Assembly: GCA_963277665.1 (NCBI GenBank)
Contig: OY728133.1
Coordinates: 387,203,962-387,267,961 of the forward strand
Direction of reading: 5' to 3'
Source of the DNA: Viscum album
Lineage: Eukaryota; Streptophyta; Magnoliopsida; Santalales; Viscaceae
DNA length: 64,000 bases
The stretch's first letter is position 1; each line of letters begins with the position of its first letter. The notes under the pieces are model-generated. The model was not told the DNA's origin, did not search any database, and saw only the letters and a program-made list of their open reading frames with translations. Positions 44,595 to 57,780 of this stretch are shown in pieces. A program made the position numbers and the translations under genes.

Positions 44595-46439
44595 TGTTAA
44601 TCTATGAGGGTTTTGAGGCATAGTGGATGAACTTGGGCATAATAATAATAATGTTTTTCATTGGTTTCATTGAAAAATTCATCATAAATAGGATTATATA
44701 AACCCTTGGATGTTCAATGAGCGAATATTTTCACATATAATTTATAATTAATTTATAAATAATAATTACCTTAATAGAGAATTTTTTTATTCATTGATTA
44801 TCAATGCTGCTAATTTTCATGTCATGTCATCATTGTAATGAATTATAAAAATAATAATCAAACTAGTTATATCCATAAATTATTTATGATCTTAGAATAT
44901 TGTTGTTGGAACATCTGGTTCTAGCATAGAGGTACCAATCTTCTAGTGTCATTCTTCATCGATTGCGATACGAATCCCTTAGAACAGGAAGGATTATTTT
45001 TTGTTCTCTAGGATTTGAGAGGGATGAGGAGGATAAAAGTCTCTTGTTTTGGAGAGATACCACTATGGGAATGGGATAGGCCTCTGGAGAGAATATGTTT
45101 TTCATAAAATCTCACTTTTATAGAAAGAAAATAATTTGAGATATATAATTAGGATTAGAGAATTAGTTATTTCACATAGTCCCTTAATTGAAGTCACTAT
45201 TCTATATAAACCACATGCCAAAAATAAAAGTTTAATGTCATTATTATTATATTAAATGATATGAAAAAACTCACACATATCTTAAATATCATTTCATAAA
45301 TAAACAAATCGATACTAATTTATAATATATTTAAAAATATATAACATTTCCATCTGAGAATTTAACTCATCCTATCCATACTCTACATTTATAAAAACTT
45401 CAATAATATATATTTATTCAAATAAATAAATATCATTACATTATTCATCTGATAAATGAAAAATATTATATTCGCTAAAAGACTTATAAATATATATTAA
45501 TATTGAACTCATATATTTTCCAATCTAGAATGAATAGTTATTGAATTTATTTGATCAAGATAACCAGGATAATTATTTGTCATTGTTTTGTTTAATAGTA
45601 TTCAATATATATGAAATTGAAATATAGTTTAATAAATATTATATATACACTTAGTGTGTGACGTTTTTGGCCTCTTTCCGAGTGGAATTAAGGGGTCTTT
45701 CCCAAATTACATGATTAGAATCTAGAAATATTTAAAGCCAATAATAGAGAATGATTTTGATTTATCAATAATAAAAACCTCAAACAAAAACTCTTTATTT
45801 AATATAATATATTTTTCTTGATATCACATCAAGAATGATTCATACACATTTCATAAACCTAAACTCTTGAATTTCTTTCATGGACTCTTTCAAATGAAAT
45901 CGTTGATAAATCACCACAGCCAAAGACTTATTCAGATAGTTTAGTAAGTGAAAAATCCCTTATTAACTTATATATCAATGTAATATCACTTATGACACAC
46001 CCAATACATCCCAATTCACTGTGATAATATTGAAACATACTTTTCTCAATTAAAAAATGTACATAATTTTTCATATAAATAAATAAATCAACTCTGAGGA
46101 CCAACACTTGTGTTCTCAAAAAATAATTACTAGTGAAACATAGAATGTTTGTAATTTCAATAGGTGGGTTTGACCTCATCTCTCATCTAGGAAATTACTA
46201 GGTGAGAAACATCATGGAAGGAAACATTTTCTACTAATGAGAATCAATAACCTAATATTCACACATCACATGTTTCTCATTAGATATATTTATTCTATAT
46301 ATACATATATGATATATTGGAGAATATTTTAATAGTACAACAAGACTCTCATCATATAGGAGAACTTCAATGACCATTTTACCTGAAAATCATTTTATGG
46401 ACATTGTCTCATTAATGTTACATAGAATAACATTAATCA
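44595..46439 (-). repeat. C2 3' LTR (copia, about 1.85 kb)
   Basis: Begins TGTTAATCTATGAGGG, aligning with TGTTATGGTTCGAGG of C1. It shares the GATTTGAGAGGGATGAGGAGG block (C1 GAAGAGTGGGACAGAGGAGG) and ends ACATTAATCA at 46439. It is followed rightward by C2 pol on the minus strand, which makes it the 3' LTR. The two copies differ widely, so both are old. Confidence 0.7.
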
Positions 46440-46599
46440 TGTAAAATTATATTTATTAATGATCATGTACTTGAACGTATGGTTAATTGGAATTATAAAT
46501 ATTGTTTTTTAGGGAAACAACTCTAAAATACTCTAATAAGAACAAGAACCAACTGTTAATTACTTTTAAACCGCTATATTGCATAATATATTCATGCTT

Positions 46600-47770
46600 C
46601 TACAAAGAGAGGATGTTATTCAATGGGTATTCAACATTCTCACTCATGGAAACTCTATTTATTATAAGAACACCCCTCTGATAAAATCTCCTCAAGAGTT
46701 GATACTTCACAACTATGTGCTTTGTCCATTTATGTGACATTGGATCTTTAGTTACAACCATTGATGCATTATTATCACAACATAGAATGATAGTATATTT
46801 ATTACTAGACACCACATAATGCTAGAAATTGTTTTCTATTGAAAATATATTTTTCAAAATGCATCATAATCAAAAATATACTCAAACACTGTAACATAAT
46901 TGGTCACCACTATCGTCATTGATCTCCTCCAACTCAGGGATCCTTTATTAAGGTAGAACACAAGTTGCAATTTTTATTTCAGATCATTGTGGTAAGCCAT
47001 GATCTAGCATCTATATATATCCCTCAATGACTATTTCTTTATCCCCACCATAAATTGGGAACATATACTTAGTATGACTATATAATTTTGTATAATCTCC
47101 ATAGTATTCCAATTATAGTCTCTGAGTTATGATTGATATATTCCTACCATGGTCGAGGTGTAGGAAATATCAGGCTTGGTACATCACATGGAATACATGA
47201 AATGTCTTATTACGATCATATAAGGACGCTTATATCTTATATTTTTTTAGGATATATTTTCCTAGATATATTTACACCATGTGACACAAGAAACAACCCT
47301 ATCCTTGGTTATTCTATATTTAATCTCTTCATTACCTTATCAATATATGTATCCTGACTTAGTATAACAAATTTATTGAATATATCACAATGGATCTTGG
47401 TTCTCTATAATATAGGATGCTTCACTTAATTTCTTCATAGAGAATAATTTCTCTAATAATTCCTTAATATAATATATTTTTGGTATCTCATTTTCCAATA
47501 GTAAGATATCATAAATATATATTAAAAGGAAAAAAATGAACTCCCATAAAACATATTGTAGTCATAGGGATCAGATTCATTATTTATGAAACCAAATTCT
47601 CTTCTGGCATCATCAAAATTAATTTTCCATGACCTTGAGGATTTATTTATCACTTCAATGGATCACTACATCTTTTATATCATACTAGTATAATTTTTAT
47701 TCAATGTCACTTTTATTTATGTGATATATCTAACTCCTTAAACCCACACTCCCATATCTAGTGAAAATAA
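46600..47770 (-). pseudogene. C2 copia RT-RNase H remnant
   Basis: Minus strand. The RNase H end is open at 46600-46815 and reads IILCCDNNASMVVTKDPMSH then KWTKHIVVKYQLLRR, the copia CDNKAAI...RTKHIDVKYH block. Upstream, RT is visible in pieces: FDDARREFGFINNESDPY (about 47600-47570), a mutated Y-x-D-D as LLIYIYDILLLENE (about 47540-47500), KLFSMKKLSEASYII (about 47440), and YIDKVMKRLN (about 47340). Many stops and shifts. The start of RT, integrase, gag and the 5' LTR are not recognisable to the right, so C2 is truncated near 47770. Confidence 0.75.
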
Positions 47771-48564
47771 AAAAAATTACTTGAAACATTAAAACCAAAT
47801 GAAGAAACCCAATAATAAACATAAATTTTTACAATATAAATAAAAAATATAGAGCCACTTATATACTAATTACAATTTAGGTTTCATGTTTTAGAGAGTT
47901 CGCAAAAATATTTATCTAACCAAACCTTAATCTTTCAATTCTAATGGAAATTGTTTTCCATCATACAAATAATTTCATATTCCATGATACGTATTCAATG
48001 TATACCAAAAAATTATCCAAAAATGATAGAATTTTGGAAATAATATATGTATTACTATTACTCATACCCTATATGAATGTAAACATAATAATGGAAAGCT
48101 CAAATACCAAATAAGGTTAGATATAATATAATGAACAATGAACATATAATATGGTAATGATTCATTATAAATATAAAAATTCCACATAAGTAATAACATG
48201 ATTATGTGATATACCAATGGATAACATAAAAATTTAAACAATAAAATGGAAAAAAAGAACTGATTTAATAGTAATGGAATTCATAATGTCAAACATATTA
48301 ATCATTCCATCAATTCCTTGTTCTAGGAAACCATACATATGATTAGTCCTTAGTAAACACATTATTAATAAATGTGTAGGCATCCAGAAAATACCCAAAA
48401 AAATTTTTGTCATTAGATCCTCTAATTCATTGAATATCTATATAATTTTGGGCACCACCTATCATTAATTAATTCTAGTGCATTATTGAATGAGTAAATA
48501 ATACAATAAAAACCAATTATTCATAATAATCAATAAACAAAAAACATTAAATAAAGAGTATACA
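47770..48564. other. unassigned AT-rich DNA
   Basis: No coding motif, terminal repeat or tandem array recognised. Confidence 0.4.
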
Positions 48565-48650
48565 TTAATGTTTTGGGTGTAGAGGAGTGGTAAACCCCTG
48601 TGATACAACATTGAAGAGACCTGTGTTCAAAACGAGGTAGAATTATTTTT
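48565..48650 (+). mobile_element. SINE-like tRNA-derived head
   Basis: GTAGAGGAGTGGTAAACCCC resembles an A box. About 35 bases later CTGTGTTCAAAACGAGG resembles a B box. No tail or flanking duplication was identified. Confidence 0.35.
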
Positions 48651-50869
48651 GAGTTATTTTAGCATTATTGTAGCAATGGAAAAATTCACCGAAATTTGGA
48701 TTTAAGGCCACATAATTGGGCATATGAGACATAGGGAATTCAGGCCATCAATGGCATTCAGTTCTAAATTCCATCAAGACATCATCAATAGAAGGACCTT
48801 CGGATATAATTCCCCTAGGTAAGCACTAGTTGGAAAAGGGTGAATTGAAAGGAACAAGGTTAATGGCTCGATGTAATAGGGATCTAGTTAGCGAAATAAC
48901 TTCAAGGTGAGTGGCCTCGATTATAGGGATATACAAGTTAATACTTATCATACGTCCCATCTTCCACCATGTAGCACTGATGTAGGGTGGAGGGGTTCCC
49001 TTCCACATAATCATTTATTCTTAGGATCGATCTAAGGAGGCTAAGAAATTTGTAGGTGATGAATGTTAGTGCTATGTAGGCATCACTATGTGGGAATCAT
49101 GAAAGAGATAGAGGTGTGATAAAACCTATTATCCATCCCTCCTCCCACAAAATGGATAAGTGGGATTCCCTTCCACAATGTGGTATTCCATCATAATGAA
49201 ACTGTTCATGATACTTAGGTGACACAACTTATATACTAGGATCATGGTGCGATAAAATTAGGCAGGGCAACAACATGATGTATGACTAGTTACATGGAAT
49301 GATGGGGACTACTCACTCAGGGTATTTGGGTAGTATATAGGCCTTCGGGCCAATGGACCTTTGGGCAAAATGTTAATTGGCCTACAAGACACTAGTCTTA
49401 CGGTTTAGTTAAGGGTTACCTATAAACCCAATTAAAAAGAAGGATTTATTTCCAAACAAAAAGGTGTCTCATCCCAATACTATTATAAAAATACAATTTT
49501 GATTGTCAATACTTCACAAGTAAATAAGTAGAATATATTTCATGGTTGGAATCATTAAAACAGATGATATAAATAGTAATGAGTTTATGTTAAATTAAAT
49601 ACTATAAAACTCAATATATAAATAGTAGAAGTGATATATAATACATTTAAGAAATTAATGAATTTGGACATGAAGTAGAAAAATAAATTCAACAGTGGGA
49701 AGAAGACAGATAACACTTATAAATAAGGTGGAGTATGAACTACATATTCAAAAGAAAATGTAGAGGGTAATACATGAAATATAACTCTAAAAGACATATA
49801 TATTTATATTTTTATATGAAAACGTATGTGAAATTTTAAAAATACATTTCATAAAATATTTTTAACATTGTCATAAAATGATAGTCAAAAGTTTCATTGA
49901 AAAGAAACTTTTGAGAGGTTGACATGGGGAATTTTTCCAAAATTATTTCAAAATGATCCTAATGATATATCTTTTAAAGTAAATAAAATTTAATTCAACA
50001 AATGCATAGTAGATGATAAAACATACAATCGTGAACATTATTTTTTTAAAAAAATCAAAATTTCTTAATTAAAATCATCATCGTTAAAATGGTATTAAAT
50101 ATTCATTTTGATAATTGGTAAATATAAATATAAATATCACATGAGGTAATACATATTTTGTTTTCAAATATATAAAGGAATTTTTTTTGATTTTAATATT
50201 ATGGTCATATATGAAAAATATATATTATAAAGGGTGATGATTATTCTTAATAATGTTACATTTTTATTAAGAAATAATTACATCAAAGAAGAATTTTATT
50301 TTTGATAAAATGTAAATTCCTTTAATATAAAGACATGGAACCATATAATAATATATTATGGTGTAATAACCCAAATATAATAGAAATATGTTCAAAAGTA
50401 AATATTCAAACTCATCAAAAGTGGGTTGAGTTAACAAAACCCTTATGATTATCTTATTCATTGAAGTAATAATACTTTAGAAGAGTTTTCATGTTAAATA
50501 ATTACACATCCATTAAAATTAATTTGAAAATAAAATTTTACACAATCATAGGTTAAAATGAATAATAATTAAAACAATATTATTTGAGAAGAAAATTCGT
50601 AGCTCAAAGAAAAATAAACTGTGTGAAACCCATTACAACTTTTGTAACTTTTTAATCAAAAGACATTGAAATATAGAACATTGAATGGAAATTTAAATTC
50701 CACCAAATAACCATGGTAAAATATGACATTGGTTCATTATAAAAACTATATAAATGAAAATAGGTTCATAATATAAATCATGTCTTCAAAAAGTGAATTT
50801 GAGATGAAAAACATTTACATATTTTGTATACCATGAATCCAAATAGCATGAGAGATAATGAGATTTACA
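48651..50869. other. unassigned DNA, possibly LTR fragments
   Basis: 48651-49440 is less AT-rich. On the minus strand it holds GGCCTATATACTACCC and TTTTTATAATAGTATTGGG TATA-like words, suggesting part of an unidentified LTR. 49750-50869 is AT-rich. Small frames (48826-49014, 50267-50461) have no recognised domain. Confidence 0.35.
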
Positions 50870-52657
50870 TTAAAGTATAATGAAATAAAAGTGATTTATT
50901 ATTAATTTTAATGATATTTTATTAGTTGCACCATATAATATACTATGGATCAAACTATGCAAGATCGACCATTCTAGCAGTCTTATTAAAGTATATACAT
51001 ACATGATTTATATATCATATTAGATATATAAATGAATAGAATAATAAACATCATTTAAAAATTTATACGATTCATAATATAATTATCCATATAACATGGA
51101 AAGGAAAATAAATAAAGGTCCAACTCAGATGCTCGGAATGGGTTATGTACAATGGGAGCTATCATGAGTAAATAAGGAATAATCAATATAGTGAAGGGGA
51201 TAATCTAAATACATTTAATTACACAAAAAACTAAATATAAATGAACTTTAATTGATAATATATATATAAAAAACATTTAAAATTAAAATTCAATTCTTAA
51301 TAAAGGAAATTCATAAATTTTTACATTCATGATCAAGGCCTCTCAACCAAGGTTTAATGAATTATACCGTCAGGGCCTCTCAAGAAAGATATCATTATCA
51401 ATAAGTGGGAAGGTTTAAAAAATACCCATCTAATATGGAATGCAATTTGTTTTTATCATCATCCCCATAATTCATTTAAGGTATATCTATAATTTATCCC
51501 CACATGTCACTTTCATGACCTATGTATTCCTCATATTTTAAATGATTAATGAAATTCACTGTCAAAATTCTATATATGTATAAAATTATAAGGATGGATT
51601 CAAGAATAAGAAAAACCAATATTTCATAATCCTAAAACATATATTGAAATAATAAACATGGAATCATTGTATCATTTCCCCAACAACATCAATGGGTGTT
51701 TTCATTAATGAAAATAACTTTTAAATATCTTTATAAAATTTCATGATTGAAATACTATTTTCATTTTTGAATTCAATTATTTAAAATATAAAAAAATTTA
51801 TTCAACTATAAATATAAATTTATTTGATAATAACCATGTAAACCTTTAATGTAATCCTCGCAATTAATAGTAGTCATGATGATGGGAAAATTCATCTTTC
51901 TAGAGTATGTTAAACCAAATATTTCATACACATCATTGGTAAAAAGTTACTCAATCATAAATTGACTAGAATATTCTTTCTTAAGAATATTTGTGTAATG
52001 TCCTATGTTAGTAGAAATTAATTTAACAAATATTTATATTATATTATAAATATTATTGAAATCATTTTAAATATAATATTAACAATGAAGAAAAAGAGTT
52101 TGAAAAAAATATTCAAAAAAAATACTTTTAATTGAATGTACCTTACATATAATTTAATTGCTGATTCTTCGTAAAAAAGGAGAAAAAATAAAAATTAAAC
52201 ATGTAAAACCCAACACAACCAAACTAAAAATAAATATATTTGGAATAAGGGACCATGATCATTTATTTTACCCAAATTAAATCTGGACATTAACAATCCC
52301 GAAATAAAATGAGATTGTATATGAAATCCCTTTCCTTGGGTCGGGCATGTTTAATAAGTGATTTAAGAATCCTATATAATAAATATAATTTTTTTATAAA
52401 TCTATAATATAACCTTATATAAAATATAATGACCCATATGATCCAATTATAATATTTCAATATCCATTTATTAATAATTCATTATAAAAAATTTTATTTC
52501 TGAGTGTTAGCAGATTTATTTTTCATGCATGTTTACATTCAAAAGTTTCAATAATTTCCCCTTTCTAATGGCTCCTTAAAAATGGTATTAAATATAAAAA
52601 TATATTATATTTATTATTAATAGGAATATTTATAATCATTCTATAAAGGAGGATATG

Positions 52658-52725
52658 AAAACTGAATCACAACTCTTCATGGAGGTGGTAGTTCACTCTT
52701 ACACATGAGTGATGTTATCATTTTT
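52658..52725 (-). other. LTR stem-loop (D, copy 2)
   Basis: Inverted copy. ATCAC (52666-52670) pairs with GTGAT (52709-52713), and CATG (52678-52681) with CATG (52704-52707). The core on minus reads GAACTACCACCTC. Different stem bases from E2, same fold. Confidence 0.7.
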
Positions 52726-52844
52726 TAAAAAGGGTGGAGTGTTTAGAAATTAAATGATATATTATATTTAAAGAATCATAATTATTTTATATATACCATA
52801 TATATTTATTATTTATAGTTTGATAAATTTTTAATTAATGTGGC

Positions 52845-52916
52845 GAAGAAAAAAAATTACAATACTACATGGAGACGGTAGGTCGTACGTACGAACGACT
52901 AATGTTTTCATTTTTT
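52845..52916 (-). other. LTR stem-loop (D, copy 1)
   Basis: Inverted copy with self-complementary CGTACGTACG retained (52884-52893) and core CTACCGTCTCCATG on minus. The lower stem is weaker. Copies 1 and 2 are about 200 bp apart. Confidence 0.7.
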
Positions 52917-54234
52917 GTGTGATGAAAAGGAGATGAATAAGTGTTTATAAACAAGAATAAAAATTATGAGTATATTAAAAAAACTTTTTTTATTATATTA
53001 TCATTTTTATATAATATTTTAATTTTGTACAAGAGTAAATAAAATGAAAATGTGCGGTTAAAAACTATACCTCTTGGTGAGACAACATCCCTAGGGTTAT
53101 ACATAAATCCTTCATAGGATGGAATTATAATGAATAAAATAACTCTATGAAATGGGTATGGAATTTAATCAATTATTTGGGTATGTATTGGATGAAATAA
53201 TAAGATATTTACTTTTGGAAAAGAAATGATATTTGGAGTCCTTTTATAAGATGGAGAGAGAACACATTTGGATTTTTTCAAAATAATAAAATATATTAAT
53301 GACTTACTAAATGAAAATGGATAAAAATGAATACTATTAGAATTATATAAGGTTAATATATAAATAAAACCAATCAATGGTCTTTAATAATATGTTTCAT
53401 GTTATCTATATGCCTTTCCCCTTTATTTTTAACCTAATTTTCATGTTTTACCTATAAATGGCGTGATAAATATTTACCATGATTAATGTCCATTATTAAA
53501 AAAATAAGATATAATTATTAATTAATATTAATTATACTGATTCAAAATATAAAATTAATTTTACACTATTAATCTCCTAAAATTGGTAGAAATTACATTC
53601 AATTTATCTTTTAAAATCCGGATGATTTTTTTAGAAAAATGATTTTTTTGAGCGTTACTAAAAAATTTATGTTTAATTTTGATTAAAATGGAAATTATTG
53701 TATTATTTTAAATAAAAAAAATCATATTTTTTTCAAACCTAATCAAAAAATAAATATACCTTGTAAATACATTTATAAAAGAAATGTACTAATTAATGTT
53801 TTCTATTAGAATAGAATTATTACTAAGATTTCAAAAATGATAAGATGGTATTTCTAAGATCAATTACATACTTGTAGATGAATTATATTACATATTAAAT
53901 ATATATTTGGTCTATAAAATTGGTTTCATAAACCTTAATGTCATTCTTAAGCCATTAGAATTGTTTAAAAGTGATAGTTTGGTAAAATCGGCATTTTTAA
54001 CTGTTTACCTAATAAAATTTCAAAAAATATACCAAGAAATAATATTAATCTAATTTAGATATCCTAAATTGAAAAATGAAAATAATCTAAAAAAATTAAT
54101 TTTTTATTTTTTTGAATTTTTGTTTAAATCAGATTCATAAATAATGCATTATGCAATATATTATTATCAACTTATATATGAAATCATACTTACTAGGAGG
54201 AATATCATGAATTAAATTCCATCTTCCTTAAAAA

Positions 54235-55744
54235 AAATTCATCCTCTAAAATTATTGAATACAACTGGAAGAATGAATTTGGGTATTTATTCATCACAGC
54301 TTCTTCATGTTCCCACATTACCCCTTTTATGATTTCTCTAAATTACCTTTACTAGTTGAGTAGTTTAATTCTACAACACTTTTTCTCTAGTGTTTAGAAT
54401 ATGATTAGTCTTTATATATTAAGCTAAATCATGTTCCAATTATATTTCCACATAGGTGAGAAAATATTTTACTTCTATAATGTACTTATCTAATCAATTT
54501 ATGTTGAACACGTCATGAAATTTAGAGAGGCTAGGTGGAATTACAAAATGGTAAGACACATATCCAATTATTTCCAATATTTCAAAAGACCCGATGTACC
54601 TTGGGCTTCGTTTTCCATTCCTGATGAACTTTATAACACACGTCCACAAGGATTCCTTCAGAAAATATTGATATCCTTCTTGAAATTATAAATCTATTTT
54701 TTGGTTATCTGCATACCTCTTTTTCCATATTTGACCTTGTATGATGTGACTATGAATAGTTCCCACTATTTTCATTATCTCTTCAAAAATATCCAAGACT
54801 AAATTATTCCTTCCCTAAAAATAATATCAATAAGTTTTGTATATAATATTTTATAATAAATTTTTTTATATGATTCCATTTTTATGCTTTAATGAGAGAT
54901 ATTATTATATAAAAAATCTATAAAAGGTAGATATCAATACAATCTAGCATGAATGTCTAGTGATAATAACCTAAATATGAAATATAATGTTTTAATAGTA
55001 CTTTTTATACTATCCATTTATCTGAGGATTATAATAAATTATTAATTTTATCTTGGTGTTGAAATAATTTTAAATAAATTTCATGAGTTTTGATATAACC
55101 CAAGGGTAATAATCAGATACAATCAATGAGGTGCTCCGTGAATTCTCCGAAACATAATTAATATGGAGTTTGTTGAGGATTTCAATAGGTATATCTTTCC
55201 TTATGGATAGGAAATGTGCATAAATATTAAGGAAATCAATAGTAACGCATTTGAAATCATTATTTCATGATGTCTTTGGAAATAAAATGAAAACTTCCAT
55301 AGTTATATAATCTCATTTCATCACAGAAATTTGTAGGTGTTGTCTGATTCATTTAATATGTTTCCTCTTAGCCTTTATCTATTAAAAAATAAGTAATAAC
55401 GATACATAATCTTTAATTTCCCATATCATATCATCCCACTGAAAATTTTCCTCAAATCCTAACACAATTTGATTATATTATGTTGTATTGATAAATTTAA
55501 TCTATGAGATTCATCTAAAAATTCTATATTCAACATTGGTATGGATGAAACACCAAATCAATTTCAAAATTTCCAAATCCCATCTTTCAGAATTATGTTT
55601 AACAACATAACATCAATCATGACATCAATCCTCTTTTTAATGTTTTTATCAATAATGTAGGGAATTTGTATTTTCTCAAATAATTATACTTTTGGAATCT
55701 TTTTTAAAAGGGGAGTATTTCCCATTAATGATTTTCATATCCAA
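54235..55744 (-). pseudogene. D integrase-chromodomain remnant
   Basis: Minus strand with many stops. The zinc-binding region trace is at about 55480-55360. The core end is at about 55050-54890 with YNPQING (family HPQTDGQ), STIKTLYFIFRLL and YLPFIDFLYNN (family HLPLVEFAYNN). The C-terminal tail is at about 54390-54290 with TREKVL.N.TTQLVKVI.RNH, then EHEEAVMNKYPNSF, close to the E2 tail. It ends just before the D LTR purine tract. The rest of D pol lies beyond E3, which split it at 55744/55745. Confidence 0.7.
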
Positions 55745-56243
55745 TGTCATGACCCATCCTCGGTTCTCATGCCATGACAACCCCAAGCCAGCCTTCCATA
55801 GGCCAGGGGATGGTGACTAGAACCAAAGGTGTAAATCCCGAATCTGGGAAGGCATTGCCTTTATAAAAGAAAACACACACAATAGAGTACGCTACAGGAA
55901 AGAAACACTAAGTAAAACTGAATAAAAAAGAGTGTGTTGGAAAGTAAATGGTCCAGTATACAAACCCAATAGTAAAGTACAAGGAAAGGACAAATATGTA
56001 CAACTAGAAAGACAAACAACTTGAAGGTCCCTAGAAGCTTTGGGATCATCCACCACAGATCCTACCTGAAGGGTTGGTACAGATAGTATCCATCATGTTC
56101 CACATCCTTCCGTCTCATCCAGGTACCAACTCATTGTGAGGTCCACCATTGTGTACCGTTCAGTCCTTGTACACTCTGCCTCTGTCAGCGTTGTCCGTCA
56201 TCTGCATCAACACAACGAGGTGCGGGCATAGCCCATGCAAGGG

Positions 56244-56261
56244 TGAGTATAACGATACTCA
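56244..56261 (-). other. E3 LTR-end hairpin TGAGTAT/ATACTCA
   Basis: A perfect 7-bp stem with a four-base loop. It sits before CACCC on the element strand exactly as the TGAGC/GCTCA hairpin does in E2, but with a different stem sequence. Confidence 0.8.
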
Positions 56262-56552
56262 GTAGGGACCCTGAGACCCACAAGGTCTCAAAATATCCAC
56301 TAAGGATAAGAAAAAGACAGAAAAAAAATCACTAAGTATAAACCAACCCTACTTAGGTATATACCCATACATATACTTAAGTTACCAATCTCAGTCTGCC
56401 TCCAACTCTCGAGCCCATGCACAAACCAATTCCACAAAGGAAGTAAAGTCAATAACCATGATGATAGTAGTTGAAAAACATGACTCATCTCACACACGTA
56501 TGCCAAAATTGTAGATAGATATAGATGATCAGATGTAGCCACTTGATTATTT

Positions 56553-56790
56553 AAGCTGTCAGACCCACATAGGAAATAGGACCAGCTAAGCTGTCAGACC
56601 CACACAGGATACAGGCCAACTAAGCTGTCAGAACCACATAAGATACATGCCAGCTATTCTGTCGGACCCACATAGGATACAAGAACATAAGTAAAAACTG
56701 TTTAACCCACACAAGACTCTGGTACAATAGTTTTCGTTGTCAAACCCACGGAGGATTCCAGTATAGTAATTGTCGTAGTCGCAGCCAGCT
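56553..56790 (-). repeat. minisatellite of 34-38 bp in the E3 LTR
   Basis: Units of the type AAGCTGTCAGACCCACA followed by TAGGATACAGGCCAGCT begin at 56553, 56588, 56622 and 56656, with three more diverged units near 56694, 56731 and 56768. Confidence 0.85.
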
Positions 56791-57079
56791 CTAGGGTTCC
56801 CACACACAACATTCTGGATTTCGGGAGGGTCCGCTCCTCGAGAAAAGGGTTCGATACATAAACTATTACAAAACTATGATTTGATGTATCCTAAAGTTCA
56901 GTCTCATCAAAAGAAACCCAACGCGACAGGCGGCACATCAATCAGACGCCCGGTCTGAGAGTTGTTCGCCTTTTCGTTCCAGGGGCCCGGTTGGATTTTC
57001 ACTTGATCCAAACCCGACCATTTTCCAAAGTCATCCAAAACTGACTTAGAGTATTGGAAAAGGACTACTTAATCGTGAG

Positions 57080-57780
57080 GGACCCGGTGCTGTAGACGGC
57101 GCGTCGTTTGGACGTGCGGTCTTGGAGATATTCGCATTTAGGCGATGTCGGGCGCAATCTGTCAAGCCCAGTGGGCTTACAGGTCAGCCCGGCCCGGTGG
57201 GGCGTGGCCCACATGAGGACCCCGCCCACGGAGCGGGCATGTCCTGTTTTCCCGGCGGTGCTGAGTGGCGCCGCCTCTCCATGCCCAGCCGGCCTATGTC
57301 GGCCGGTTCTGTCCAGCGCGAGTGGCCAGCACAGCGGGCCACAATGTTCCTCCATCCAGCGCCAAACGACGTCGTGGTTTTCCAGCCCAACAGGCAGGTG
57401 GCCGGTTGGTTATCCCAGTAGAGCGGACCACATAGCAAGCCGTGGTCTTCTCCACAGCATGATGCCAAGTTTGTGTTGTGGTCCTCCAGCCCGACCAACT
57501 ACAGCCGGCTGGTTCTGTTCATCCGAGCGCCCTGCGGATGTGGGTCGCGTTTTTCTCCACGCGGCCGGTACGACGGCACCAGTCCACCACTACTGCTTCC
57601 TGGCCTAGTCATGGCCTTCGGTTTCCACGACCTCTGGTCGCCCCCACCTTCGATCGCCGCCGCCTTCGATCGCCACCACCTTCGATCGTCACCGCCTTCG
57701 ATCGCCACCGCCTCTTCCGACTGCCGCGACCTACATGGTAATGGCCTCCTTTTTCCAGAGTGGTGTGACGACACCGCTCC
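57080..57780. other. GC-rich block in the E3 LTR
   Basis: Strikingly GC-rich compared with the AT-rich surroundings, with overlapping open frames on both strands (such as 57108-57608 plus and 57184-57498 minus). None shows a recognisable domain. Open frames on both strands are expected from GC-rich DNA poor in stop codons. I read it as non-coding LTR leader, not a host gene. Confidence 0.6.
57647..57710. repeat. four copies of a 16-bp repeat CCTTCGATCGCCNCCN
   Basis: Units start at 57647, 57663, 57679 and 57695. A 16-bp period does not keep a reading frame, which argues against coding. Confidence 0.85.

Larger units (their letters stand above)
50870..54221 (-). repeat. D: minus-strand gypsy 3' LTR related to E2
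   Basis: On the minus strand it follows the E2 LTR order: start near 54221 after a purine-rich AAGGAAGA, two stem-loops (52845-52916, 52658-52725), a GACCCAAGGAAAGGGA...CAATCTC block (about 52345-52290; E2 GACCTAAGGTAAGGGA...CAATCTC), and CCGAGCATCTGAGTT near 51122-51137 for the E2 GAGCATTTGAGCT. The left end near 50870 is extrapolated from the distance between that motif and the LTR end in E2 and A. It lacks the 187-bp array of A and B. Confidence 0.65.

Noticed and set aside
57108..57608. 166-codon open frame, one of the longest outside E2
   Set aside because: It lies in the GC-rich block of the E3 LTR, opposite to the element, overlaps frames on both strands and has no recognisable domain.
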